A stretch of 64,000 bases of DNA, taken from Robertkochia aurantiaca. Its GTDB lineage: Bacteria > Bacteroidota > Bacteroidia > Flavobacteriales > Flavobacteriaceae. Location of the stretch: NCBI RefSeq assembly GCF_020166495.1, contig NZ_JAINZS010000002.1, forward strand, positions 539,961 to 603,960. The letters are read 5' to 3'. This document shows, piece after piece, positions 15,832 through 24,169 of the stretch (its first letter is position 1; each line of letters begins with the position of its first letter). The position numbers and the translations under genes are program-made. The notes below the pieces were generated by a model. It did not search any database. It was not told the origin of the DNA and saw only the letters and a program-made list of their open reading frames with translations.

Positions 15832-16004
15832 TAATGATGTCTTATAATAATAATGGCAGGCTTTTCGCTACAAGCTTCAACCGGCAGGCAGGTATTACAA
15901 ATAATTTCAAGACCGGTTTTGCAGAGCATCACAGGGAGAATTGACCAGGCAGTTTCGAAAACTCCTGCCGCCTTCTTTGTGAGGCTCAATTTAAAAGTAC
16001 GCAT
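15831..16004 (-). CDS. Possible 57-residue small ORF overlapping the GNAT start
   Basis: In the 334-bp space between the GNAT gene and the tRNA promoter, the minus strand has an ORF starting at 16004 (MRTFKLSLTKKAAG) whose TAA overlaps the GNAT ATG as TAATG. That overlap is a common translational-coupling arrangement. The sequence has no recognisable domain, four cysteines and an odd end (AIIIIRHH), so chance is a real possibility. Nothing else is apparent in this interval. Confidence 0.25.
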   Translation of the reverse strand: MRTFKLSLTKKAAGVFETAWSILPVMLCKTGLEIICNTCLPVEACSEKPAIIIIRHH

Positions 16005-16121
16005 AATTACGCAAATGCCGGCAGTATGAAATCCCGCTTCCTATAAGAGCTTAAGATCAAGTATGTTAATGAAAACACACAAAAGATTCCCGATATGACC
16101 CGGTAAATTCTTCTGATTTAT

Positions 16122-16153
16122 TTGGAAAGAATCTTTCATATTATTTATATTTG
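16122..16153 (+). promoter_or_regulatory. Promoter of the tRNA-Gly gene
   Basis: TTG at 16122-16124, a 21-nt spacer and a perfect -7 element TATATTTG at 16146-16153 lie just upstream of the tRNA. Confidence 0.7.
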
Positions 16154-16165
16154 CGCCCACGATAA

Positions 16166-16238
16166 GCGGGAGTAGCTCAGTTGGTAGAGCGTCAGCCTTC
16201 CAAGCTGAATGTCGCGAGTTCGAACCTCGTCTCCCGCT
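16166..16238 (+). tRNA. tRNA-Gly (anticodon TCC)
   Basis: A 73-nt cloverleaf: acceptor GCGGGAG pairs with CTCCCGC plus discriminator T; D-arm GCTC/GAGC; anticodon stem TCAGC/GCTGA with loop CTTCCAA, giving anticodon TCC at 16199-16201; T-arm GCGAG-TTCGAAC-CTCGT. It reads GGA and probably other Gly codons. CCA is not encoded. Confidence 0.97.
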
Positions 16239-16240
16239 CT

Positions 16241-16271
16241 GAAAGCCCATCCTTTAGGTTGGGCTTTTTCA
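16241..16271 (+). terminator. Terminator of the tRNA-Gly gene
   Basis: AAAGCCCA and TGGGCTTT pair around a short loop, followed by TTC, 3 nt after the tRNA. Confidence 0.8.
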
Positions 16272-16333
16272 TTTCTCTGCTTCTTGGTTTTCAATGAGAT
16301 TCTGTAAGTTTGAGAAGCAATTTTCTGGCAATC

Positions 16334-17053
16334 ATGGAAAAGCGTATCAATAAATACCTGAGTGAGATCGGCTATTGCTCCAGAAGGGCAGCCGACAAAC
16401 TGATCGAACAGGGCCGGGTCACCGTCAATGGTAAGGTCCCGGAAATGGGCACCAAAATATCTGAAAACGACCGTGTAGCCGTTGACGGGAAACCTGTTGG
16501 TGAACCCGATGAAGAAAGGATCTACCTGGCCTTTAACAAGCCTGTTGGCATTGTATGCACGACCGACACCCGGGTTGAAAAGAACAACATTATCGATTTC
16601 ATCAATTACCCTGTACGCATTTTCCCCATAGGCAGACTGGATAAACCCAGTGAAGGTCTTATACTTCTTACCAATGATGGTGATATCGTCAATAAGATAT
16701 TAAGGGCACGCAATCATCACGAGAAGGAGTATATAGTTCGGGTCAATAAACCTATCACGCCTGATTTCCTCCATCGCATGAGAAACGGAATTCCTATTTT
16801 AGGTACGGTCACCCGAAAATGCGAGGTGGAACAAACCGGCAAAAATGAATTCAGAATCATACTCACCCAGGGACTGAACCGACAGATCAGAAGAATGTGC
16901 GAATACCTGGGTTACCGGGTCACCAGACTGAAGAGAATTCGCATCATGAATATCTCCCTCGATATACCTACAGGAAAATATCGCCCCCTGACAGAAAGAG
17001 AGTTCAGCGAACTTCAGGAACTTATTAAAGATTCTTCAAAGACCCACGAGTAA
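16334..17053 (+). CDS. rluF: 23S rRNA pseudouridine synthase RluF-type
   Basis: A 239-residue enzyme with an N-terminal S4 RNA-binding domain (MEKRINKYLSEIGYCSRRAADKLIEQGRVTVNG) and an RsuA/RluB/E/F catalytic domain. That first stretch is given as fragments: INKYLSEIGYCSRRAA and GRVTVNG. The catalytic aspartate is in IGRLDKPSEGLILLTNDG, and the C-terminal motif GLNRQIRRMCEYLGY is present. RluF of E. coli makes pseudouridine 2604 in 23S rRNA. The start at ATG 16334 is chosen over an in-frame TTG at 16310 because S4 domains begin right here. Confidence 0.92.
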   Translation: MEKRINKYLSEIGYCSRRAADKLIEQGRVTVNGKVPEMGTKISENDRVAVDGKPVGEPDEERIYLAFNKPVGIVCTTDTRVEKNNIIDFINYPVRIFPIGRLDKPSEGLILLTNDGDIVNKILRARNHHEKEYIVRVNKPITPDFLHRMRNGIPILGTVTRKCEVEQTGKNEFRIILTQGLNRQIRRMCEYLGYRVTRLKRIRIMNISLDIPTGKYRPLTEREFSELQELIKDSSKTHE

Positions 17054-17060
17054 AACTCAC

Positions 17061-17765
17061 TCAGAGTTCCAGATGACTTCCGGCCTCCAGTTCATAGGGC
17101 TGCCGGTCTTTCAAAAATATTCTTGCAGAAAGAGTTCCTCCAAGTGTGATATCATCATCATTTACCTCCAGCCAGCTTCCTTCCCTTAAACCTACCACGG
17201 GGATATCGTTCAGCACCTGAAATTCCCCGATTCGTGTTTCCCTGGTTTCTCCCATATGTTTACTGCCCGGCTCAGGGTCAAGGTAATGCGGATTGATGTT
17301 AAAAGGAACCGCTCCGAGGGTTTTAAAACTCGGCGGATAGATCACAGGCATGTCATTGGTGGTTTGCATGGTCAGACCGGTGATATTCGATCCTGCACTG
17401 CTGCCCAGATAGGGCACTCCTGTAAATATAGCCTCCCGCAGTACCTGCATGATGCGATAGCGGTATAAATCATGCACCAATAAAAAAGTATTACCGCCCC
17501 CGGTGAATATGGCCTCTGCCTGAAGGATCGCCTGAGACCTGTCTTCAAATTCGTGTATGCCCTTCACCTCAATTCCCAGGGTATTAAAATAAACCGAAGC
17601 CCGGGCCGTATAATCATCCCAGCTAATCCCTCCCGGTCGGGCGTATGGGATAAAAATCAATTGCTTTACTCCCGACAGAAAGGTTTGCAGCCGGGGTTTT
17701 AAATATTCCAGGTACTCACCCCCAAATACGGTAGAGGTGCTGGCGATGATCATGTTGCGTTTCAT
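17061..17765 (-). CDS. pepE: Dipeptidase E (peptidase S51)
   Basis: A 234-residue cytoplasmic serine peptidase with a class I glutamine-amidotransferase-like fold that removes N-terminal aspartate from dipeptides. The nucleophile elbow is LGSSAGSNI with the catalytic Ser, followed by the family region TMQTTNDMPVIYPPSF and FNINPHYLDPE. The AIFTGGGNTF strand-loop is also typical. It converges with rluF, stops 7 nt apart. Confidence 0.93.
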   Translation of the reverse strand: MKRNMIIASTSTVFGGEYLEYLKPRLQTFLSGVKQLIFIPYARPGGISWDDYTARASVYFNTLGIEVKGIHEFEDRSQAILQAEAIFTGGGNTFLLVHDLYRYRIMQVLREAIFTGVPYLGSSAGSNITGLTMQTTNDMPVIYPPSFKTLGAVPFNINPHYLDPEPGSKHMGETRETRIGEFQVLNDIPVVGLREGSWLEVNDDDITLGGTLSARIFLKDRQPYELEAGSHLEL

Positions 17766-17893
17766 AATTTACAGTAAATACATTTGTATGGGTAATGAAC
17801 AGGAATCACTGGAAAAATCCAATGCTTTTTTGTAAATTTAGTAACTCCATCAGGTACTGGCAAGCCTAAGCCATCTGATGAAAAAAAACAGCT

Positions 17894-18643
17894 ATGAACA
17901 GACACCTCATCACATTATTATTATTCTTTACACCGCTCCTGGCATTTTCTCAGGAAACGGAAAGAGTGCTCCTCAGGGGTACGGTTTTATATCAGAACAG
18001 TCCCGTTCAGGGTGAAAATGTAATCAATGCCACCACCGAAAGAGCCACCATCACCAACCAAAACGGAGAATTTGAGATCTGGGTGAGTCCGGGTGATGTT
18101 CTGGCATTCACCGCTTTGAACTACCAGTTCAAGACCTTGTTGATCACCCCTGAGATTTTAACCAATGCACGAGTAGTGGTCGAGGTCGATGAGAAAATTA
18201 CCGAGTTGGATGAAATTGTAGTGAGTCCGTCGAATCGTGAAAAATTCCTCGAGCTTAAGGAGGAAGAATTCAAAGAGACCGCTTACGAGATCGACCCCTC
18301 CACTCCGGTCGAAAATGTTGCCCTTCCCCTGCAGGACAGAGGAATGAAATACGGCCTTAACTTCGTGAATATATTTAAGGCACTGTTCCAAAGCGCTCCT
18401 AATACCGATGGTGATCCCGCCAATAATCTCATGCCAAGCGATGTGCTGAGGCAGGTTTATGACGACCGCTTCTTTGTGGTCGATCTGGATATCCCTCAGG
18501 ATCGCATTTCTGAATTTCTCTTTTATATCGATGATCGCTTTCCCAGCAGGCAACTGCTAAAAAAAGATCAGGAATTTCAACTCATCGACTTCCTGGTGGA
18601 AGAGAGCAAGAATTTCAACGAACTTATCAAAGACCAGAAATAA
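17894..18643 (+). CDS. Secreted protein with carboxypeptidase-like regulatory domain
   Basis: A 249-residue protein with a signal peptide (LITLLLFFTPLLAFSQ) and, at residues 25-110, a CarboxypepD_reg-like beta-sandwich of the type found at the N-terminus of SusC-like receptors: RGTVLYQNSPVQGENVINAT, ITNQNGEFEIWVSPGD, ITELDEIVV. Unlike SusC, no plug or barrel follows; the remaining 130 residues are charged and unfamiliar. It heads a probable set with the DUF6702 protein and the M1 peptidase, an order I recall as common in Flavobacteriaceae. Role unknown, perhaps an envelope accessory. Confidence 0.85.
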   Translation: MNRHLITLLLFFTPLLAFSQETERVLLRGTVLYQNSPVQGENVINATTERATITNQNGEFEIWVSPGDVLAFTALNYQFKTLLITPEILTNARVVVEVDEKITELDEIVVSPSNREKFLELKEEEFKETAYEIDPSTPVENVALPLQDRGMKYGLNFVNIFKALFQSAPNTDGDPANNLMPSDVLRQVYDDRFFVVDLDIPQDRISEFLFYIDDRFPSRQLLKKDQEFQLIDFLVEESKNFNELIKDQK

Positions 18644-18695
18644 TCTCATTCTGTAACCGGCTCCCCGATCTACAGCCGTTAATTCTGTATTAACA

Positions 18696-18728
18696 TTGAG
18701 TCTTAAAAAAACCTGATCGCTATATTTG
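18696..18728 (+). promoter_or_regulatory. Promoter upstream of the DUF6702 gene
   Basis: A perfect -7 element TATATTTG at 18721-18728 has a TTG 22 nt upstream (18696-18698), slightly wider than usual. A start around 18735 would exclude the upstream in-frame codon near 18781 from being well placed and favours the ATG pair at 18808/18811. Confidence 0.5.
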
Positions 18729-18807
18729 GCATCTCATGACCCGCGTTGCCGGAAAAGTCTTTTTTTGACATTCGCGGAGATTGGCAGATTTTTTGCTAAA
18801 CCTATTG

Positions 18808-19311
18808 ATGATGAAAAAGAATATCGCCCTCATATTAATTACCCTGACCCTTTTCGGGTTTAGTGCCCATAAGTTTTACGTAAGCGTTACCGATATCAAA
18901 TATGACAAGGAAGCGCAGGCTGTTCAAGTGATTTCGCGATATTTCATCGACGACATGGAAAACGTGATCAAGGCCCGTTACGGAGTTGACCCGAAGTTGA
19001 CCTCGGGACAGGAGATCGACAATGCCGATTACTACATAGAACGGTATCTGAGAGACAAATTCAAATTATTTGCCAATGGCAAGGAAGTCAGATGGAAATA
19101 CCTGGGTAAGGAATATGATGTCGATGTGATCAAGGTCTACCTGGAAGCTGAAAATGTACAGGACGAAACCTTGAAAAGCCTCGGCGTATACAGCCAGGTA
19201 TTGTGCGACATGTACGAAGAACAACAGAATATCGTTCATTTTGAGGCAGGGAGCACAAAAGAAAGTTTCATGCTGCACAGCCAAAATGATAAAGCTATGT
19301 TAAACTTATAA
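18808..19311 (+). CDS. DUF6702 family exported protein
   Basis: A 167-residue protein with a signal peptide (NIALILITLTLFGFSAHKFYVS). The mature part (SVTDIKYDKEAQAVQV, ISRYFIDDMENVIKARYG, KEVRWKYLGKEYD) looks like the flavobacterial DUF6702 family, which is uncharacterised. The HKFYVS(V/L)T start of the mature protein is the feature I rely on most. It sits 62 nt before the M1 peptidase and probably shares its transcript. The first Met could be 18808 or 18811. Confidence 0.8.
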   Translation: MMKKNIALILITLTLFGFSAHKFYVSVTDIKYDKEAQAVQVISRYFIDDMENVIKARYGVDPKLTSGQEIDNADYYIERYLRDKFKLFANGKEVRWKYLGKEYDVDVIKVYLEAENVQDETLKSLGVYSQVLCDMYEEQQNIVHFEAGSTKESFMLHSQNDKAMLNL

Positions 19312-19373
19312 CAGAGGGGAGATTAAAATACTGAAATACATTATTTTTTGCGCCGTTAAACTTAAATCAAATT

Positions 19374-21686
19374 ATGAATAAACTAAAGTACCTTGTATCT
19401 GCTATGTGCATTTTCGCGGCAGGGACTATCAACGCTCAGGAAGAAGAAAAACAGGAGCGACAGCCCGGTCACGAGAACACCAGCAAGTTCAGACAATTGT
19501 ATGAGGAGTTCGCCACTCCCAATATGTTTCGTACCGGCGCCGGAGCCCCGGGACCTGCTTACTACCAGCAACAGGCCGACTACAATATGGCCATAGAGCT
19601 GGATGATAAGAACCAGAAGCTCTACGGAGAGGAAACGATCACTTACACCAACAACTCACCCGATGTGCTTGAGTACCTTTGGGTACAGCTTGATCAGAAC
19701 GTCAGAAAGAAAGACAGTCCTGCTCTTGACAGAGACGAGGAGTCTTTGGGTGAAACCGCTTATGCCGCCAGTTTTGCAGATAAATACCTGAGTGAGCCTT
19801 TTGACGGAGGCTTTAATATTCAACAGGTTCAAAATGAAAAAGGAAGAGATCTGCCCTACTTCATCAATCAAACGATGATGCGTATCGATATGCCTGAGCC
19901 GTTACAGCCAGGAGAACAATACACCTTCTCTATCAAATGGTGGTATAATGTGAACAACCACGTTACCAACCGGGCCAGAAGCGGATTCGAGCATTTCGAA
20001 GAAGACGGGAACAACGCTTATGTTATCGCGCAATTCTTCCCGCGCATGGCCGTATATAATGATGTGGAAGGATGGCAGAACCACCAGTTCTGGGGAAGAG
20101 GCGAATTCGCACTCCCTTTTGGTAATTATGAGGTAAGCATCACTGTACCCGCTGACCATATACTGGAGGGAACAGGTGAGATTCAAAACGCGAAAGAAGT
20201 CCTTACCGAAGAGCAATATGAGCGCTTTGAAGCTTCTAAGAAGTCTTATAACAAACCGGTGATCATCGTTACCGAAGAAGAAGCCAGAGCCGCTGAAAAA
20301 GGATTTTCTGAAGAGAAAAAAACCTATATTTTAAAGGCAGAGAATGTTCGTGACTTTGCATTTGCCACTTCACGTAAATTCATCTGGGAACGGCAGGCTG
20401 TAAAAATGAGCGACGGACGCACCGTAATGGCTGTATCTCTATATCCTAAAGAAGGAAACCCACTATGGGAAGAATACTCTACCAAAGCCGTGGTGCAGAC
20501 TCTGAAGACCTATTCAGATCACACCTTTGCATACCCTTACCCTAAAGCCGTTTCTGTTCACGCCAAAAATCAGGGGATGGAATACCCTATGATCTGCTGG
20601 AACTACGGACGACCCAACGAAGACGGTTCTTACAGTGACAGAACCAAATTCGGAATGATCTCTGTGATCATTCACGAAGTAGGTCACAACTTCTTCCCGA
20701 TGATCGTCAACTCAGACGAACGTCAGTGGGGATGGATGGACGAAGGTCTGGACACCTTTATGCAGTACCTTACAGAACAGGAGTTTGGAAAAACACATCC
20801 TGAAGCGATCAAGGGACTTGACAACTATCCTTCACGAAGAGGAGCTCCGTCGAAGATCGTTGATTATATGAAAGGAGATCAGGATTATATCGCTCCTATC
20901 ATGTCAAATCCTGAAAACGTATATCAGCTTGGAGCCAATGCTTATGGCAAGCCGGCAACAGCCCTGAACATATTAAGAGAAACTGTTATGGGGCGTGAGT
21001 TATTTGATCATGCTTTTAAAACATACGCTCAGCGATGGATGTTCAAACACCCTACTCCTGAAGATTTCTTCCGCACTATGGAAGATGCTTCAGCTGTTGA
21101 CCTGGATTGGTTCTGGAGAGGTTGGTTCTACAGCACTGATTATGTCGATATAGGAGTGAAAGACGTGAAGAAGTATTATGTCTCTTCCAAGCCTACCGCG
21201 AAAGTGAAAGACATCTTTGAGCAAAGAGGTATTACCGAAGCAGACCTTCCCCCTCTTGTTTATATGGTGGAAGAAGGCAGTGAAGACTACCTGAATGATG
21301 TGGCTGAATCGAGCAAGGAAGAAAATTATAAAACTCTGAATGAGTATCTTATGGATAATTTCTCAGCAGCAGAACGCGCTAAGCTGAAGAATCCAAAATA
21401 CTTCTACCAGATCACTTTCGAAAAACCGGGAGGAATCCCCATGCCGCTTATCGTCGAGTACAATTATAAAGACGGAAGCAGCGAGATCGTGAAATACCCC
21501 GCGCAGGTATGGAGAAAGAACGACAAACAGCTGAACAAGGTACTGGCTACCGATAAAGAGCTTGAAAGTGTTGTTGTTGACCCAAGAGCTGAAACTGCAG
21601 ATATTGACACTGAAAACAACCAGTGGCCAAGAAAAGTGGAAGACAGCGATTTCGACAAGTTCAAAAAGAAAGTACAGGGCAAATAA
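19374..21686 (+). CDS. M1 family metallopeptidase (exported)
   Basis: A 770-residue gluzincin with a signal peptide (YLVSAMCIFAAGTINA). The zinc site is HEVGH at residues 434-438 with the third ligand Glu457 in WMDEGLDTF, the correct 18-residue spacing. The aminopeptidase exopeptidase motif GAMEN is replaced: the region before the zinc site reads NQGMEYPMICW, as in the Bacteroidota M1 subgroup rather than classical PepN. The C-terminal part has an ERAP-like helical segment and a beta-rich tail. It probably degrades peptides in the periplasm. It ends in a clear terminator. Confidence 0.92.
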   Translation: MNKLKYLVSAMCIFAAGTINAQEEEKQERQPGHENTSKFRQLYEEFATPNMFRTGAGAPGPAYYQQQADYNMAIELDDKNQKLYGEETITYTNNSPDVLEYLWVQLDQNVRKKDSPALDRDEESLGETAYAASFADKYLSEPFDGGFNIQQVQNEKGRDLPYFINQTMMRIDMPEPLQPGEQYTFSIKWWYNVNNHVTNRARSGFEHFEEDGNNAYVIAQFFPRMAVYNDVEGWQNHQFWGRGEFALPFGNYEVSITVPADHILEGTGEIQNAKEVLTEEQYERFEASKKSYNKPVIIVTEEEARAAEKGFSEEKKTYILKAENVRDFAFATSRKFIWERQAVKMSDGRTVMAVSLYPKEGNPLWEEYSTKAVVQTLKTYSDHTFAYPYPKAVSVHAKNQGMEYPMICWNYGRPNEDGSYSDRTKFGMISVIIHEVGHNFFPMIVNSDERQWGWMDEGLDTFMQYLTEQEFGKTHPEAIKGLDNYPSRRGAPSKIVDYMKGDQDYIAPIMSNPENVYQLGANAYGKPATALNILRETVMGRELFDHAFKTYAQRWMFKHPTPEDFFRTMEDASAVDLDWFWRGWFYSTDYVDIGVKDVKKYYVSSKPTAKVKDIFEQRGITEADLPPLVYMVEEGSEDYLNDVAESSKEENYKTLNEYLMDNFSAAERAKLKNPKYFYQITFEKPGGIPMPLIVEYNYKDGSSEIVKYPAQVWRKNDKQLNKVLATDKELESVVVDPRAETADIDTENNQWPRKVEDSDFDKFKKKVQGK

Positions 21687-21709
21687 TCCTGTAAAACAAT
21701 AAGTTACAC

Positions 21710-21743
21710 AAGACCGGTTTCAAAAGAAGCCGGTCTTTTTTTT
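21710..21743 (+). terminator. Terminator after the M1 peptidase gene
   Basis: AAGACCGG and CCGGTCTT pair around a 12-nt loop that itself contains complementary bases, followed by eight or more T. Confidence 0.92.
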
Positions 21744-21764
21744 GTTAAATTTTTCTTATCATGC

Positions 21765-21794
21765 TTGATAATGATAGTAATACTATTATTTTTG
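21765..21794 (+). promoter_or_regulatory. Promoter of the TetR-ABC-HlyD-TolC operon
   Basis: TTG at 21765-21767, a 19-nt spacer and TATTTTTG at 21787-21794 match the Bacteroidota consensus exactly. The predicted start near 21801 precedes the chosen ATG at 21813 by about a dozen bases, so the leader is very short. The TTG of the promoter could be mistaken for a start codon. Confidence 0.75.
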
Positions 21795-21812
21795 TGTGCA
21801 AAGTTTTCTGAA

Positions 21813-22502
21813 ATGGAAAGATTACTAACAAACCTGAAAGTAAATATCAATAGCAAGATTTATCTCAAAGATCCTCAGTCTTCAGACCTGGGGAAGCGGA
21901 TCGTCGAGAACAGCATTTTGCTGATCGACAAGATCGGCTTTGAACAATTTACCTTCAGGAAGCTCAGCAAAGAGATCAACTCTACCGAAAGCTCTATATA
22001 CCGCTATTTTGAGAACAAACACAAATTACTGGTATATCTTTCTTCCTGGTACTGGGGCTGGCTGGAATACAGACTGGTATTTGCCACCAACAGCATAGAG
22101 AACCCTGAGCAAAAGCTCAGAAAAGCGCTTGAGATCATTACCCAGCCGGTTGAACAAGACATGCATTTCGATCATATCAACGAAGTGATACTCCATAAGA
22201 TCGTAGTGTCTGAATCTTCAAAATCGTTTCTGACCAAAGAAGTAGACCAGGAAAATAAAGAAGGTTTTTTTTCCATTTATAAAAGACTGGCATACCGGCT
22301 AACCGAAATGATCGAAGAGATTGACTCTTCTTATTCTCATCCGAAGAGCCTGGTATCTATCGTACTGGAAGGAACCCTGCATCAGCATTTCCTAAGGGAA
22401 CACTTTCCCACCATAACCAATTGCAACCAACGCCACAGCGTCACTGAATTTATCACCAACCTCGTTTTCAATAATCTGAAAGAGCATCATGGATCAAAAT
22501 AA
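21813..22502 (+). CDS. TetR/AcrR family regulator
   Basis: A 229-residue regulator. The TetR helix-turn-helix occupies roughly residues 28-72: RIVENSILLIDKIGFEQFTFR, then LSKEINSTESSIYRYFENKHKLL with the characteristic YRYFENK. The ligand-binding part is alpha-helical without a recognised subfamily. It is the first gene of the export operon and overlaps the ABC gene by 14 nt, so it very likely controls its own operon in response to an unknown ligand. The start at 21813 follows from the promoter position. Confidence 0.88.
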   Translation: MERLLTNLKVNINSKIYLKDPQSSDLGKRIVENSILLIDKIGFEQFTFRKLSKEINSTESSIYRYFENKHKLLVYLSSWYWGWLEYRLVFATNSIENPEQKLRKALEIITQPVEQDMHFDHINEVILHKIVVSESSKSFLTKEVDQENKEGFFSIYKRLAYRLTEMIEEIDSSYSHPKSLVSIVLEGTLHQHFLREHFPTITNCNQRHSVTEFITNLVFNNLKEHHGSK

Positions 22503-24156
22503 TCTGCTAACCCCCTGGAATCGTTTTATAAATCTGCTCAAACTGGATAAGAAAGATCTCTATCAGATCTTTTATTACGCCATTTTTGCAGGATTGGTAA
22601 ACCTCTCGCTGCCACTTGGTATACAAGCGATCATCAACCTTTTGCAGACCGCTCAGGTAAGTACTTCCTGGATCGTTCTGGTCATACTGGTAACCCTCGG
22701 AGTAGCCTTTGTGGGTATACTGCAATTGATGCAGCTTCGCATTATCGAAGATATACAGCAAAAGATATTTACCCGTTCGGCTTTCGAGTTCGCCTATCGC
22801 TTTCCGAAAATCAAAATGGGTCAGATGCGCAATTACTACCCCCCGGAGCTTGCAAACCGCTTTTTTGACACTCTTACTGTTCAAAAAAGCCTTTCTAAAA
22901 TGCTGATAGATGTTCCTGCGGCATTCCTGCAGATCGTTTTCGGTCTTATGCTGCTATCATTCTATCACCCGTTTTTCATTATTTACGGGCTCCTCCTGGT
23001 CGTATTTATTTATATCGTATTCAAATTCACCATTTCAAGAGGTATGGATACGAGTCTTGACGAATCGAAACACAAGTACCGCGTGGCGCACTGGATACAG
23101 GAAGTTGCCCGAAGTGTTATAAGTTTCAAGCTTTCAGGAAAAACCACCCACGCCATGGATAAGAGTGATACCCTGGTGGCAGATTACCTCGATGCACGGG
23201 AATCTCACTTTAAGATCCTGATGCTGCAATTCGGGCAGATGATCGGATTCAAAGTTCTGGTTACCGCAGGTCTCTTGCTTATCGGTGGTATACTGGTACT
23301 TAACCAACAGATGAATATCGGGCAGTTCGTAGCAGCTGAAATTATTATCCTGCTTGTGATCAGCTCGGTGGAAAAACTCATTCTGGGGCTGGAGATGTTT
23401 TACGACATGCTCACTTCCCTTGAAAAGATTGGACAGGTGGTTGACAAGGACCTGGAAAGTCAGGAGATCGATACAGCCTTTCAGATTAATGACCAAATTG
23501 ATCTCGAATTAGACAGGGTTACCTTCAGACACCAGCACAAAGACACCCCACTTCTTGATAAGATCTCTCTGAAGGTGCCGCAGGGTTCCCGTATTATGAT
23601 CAAAGGCAAGAACGGTTCCGGAAAGTCGACCCTCCTCAGAATCATGGCAGGTTTGATGGAGCCTGAATCAGGAAATATCTATATCAACGATTTTTCACTG
23701 AAGGGAATCAATCCGAATTATTACCGCAGCTTCATCGGTCATTCGATAGCCGAAGAAACTCCCTTCGAAGGTACCATTAAGGACAATATCACCTTTGGCA
23801 ACCCGGATGTATCGGCCGAAGATCTGTCATGGGCCATTAAAAACACAGGGCTTAATGAGTTCATAAAACAACAGCCCAATGGTCTCAATACGGTGATCTA
23901 TCCCGAAGGAAAACAATTGCCTTACACGGTTTCCAAGAAAATCGTTCTGGCACGATCGATTATAAAAAGACCAAAACTGATGATCCTTGATGAGTCTCTG
24001 GAATATTTCGACAAAGAAGAAGCCAGAAAGGTCATCGACTTCTTAACCGCAGAAGACAAGCCGTGGAGTTTGATCGTGGTTTCCAAAAATCATTACTGGG
24101 ACTCAAAATGCCCCCTCCACTACAGACTGGAAAATGGTAAACTAAAAAAGATCTAA
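22489..24156 (+). CDS. ABC exporter subunit with degenerate nucleotide-binding domain
   Basis: A 555-residue fusion of a six-helix exporter membrane domain (residues about 20-310) and an NBD (about 340-555), as in type I secretion ABC proteins, but with no N-terminal C39 peptidase. Walker A is intact (GKNGSGKST, 373-381) and Walker B with its glutamate is present (LMILDES). Other catalytic motifs are eroded: the Q-loop region reads FIGHSIAEETPFEGT without the usual Gln, the LSGGQ signature is replaced by YTVSKK before IVLARSI, and the H-loop reads VVSKNHYW in place of a TH motif. ATP may be bound but hydrolysis by canonical means looks impaired. It is followed by HlyD and TolC genes. Confidence 0.88.
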   Translation: MDQNNLLTPWNRFINLLKLDKKDLYQIFYYAIFAGLVNLSLPLGIQAIINLLQTAQVSTSWIVLVILVTLGVAFVGILQLMQLRIIEDIQQKIFTRSAFEFAYRFPKIKMGQMRNYYPPELANRFFDTLTVQKSLSKMLIDVPAAFLQIVFGLMLLSFYHPFFIIYGLLLVVFIYIVFKFTISRGMDTSLDESKHKYRVAHWIQEVARSVISFKLSGKTTHAMDKSDTLVADYLDARESHFKILMLQFGQMIGFKVLVTAGLLLIGGILVLNQQMNIGQFVAAEIIILLVISSVEKLILGLEMFYDMLTSLEKIGQVVDKDLESQEIDTAFQINDQIDLELDRVTFRHQHKDTPLLDKISLKVPQGSRIMIKGKNGSGKSTLLRIMAGLMEPESGNIYINDFSLKGINPNYYRSFIGHSIAEETPFEGTIKDNITFGNPDVSAEDLSWAIKNTGLNEFIKQQPNGLNTVIYPEGKQLPYTVSKKIVLARSIIKRPKLMILDESLEYFDKEEARKVIDFLTAEDKPWSLIVVSKNHYWDSKCPLHYRLENGKLKKI

Positions 24157-24169
24157 ACGCATAAATATC

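Noticed and set aside
16041..16250. Minus-strand ORF across the tRNA-Gly gene
   Set aside because: It covers the whole tRNA and its promoter and terminator; a chance frame.
21765..21812. N-terminal extension of the TetR regulator from a TTG at 21765
   Set aside because: The TTG is the -33 element of a well-formed promoter whose start point lies downstream of it.
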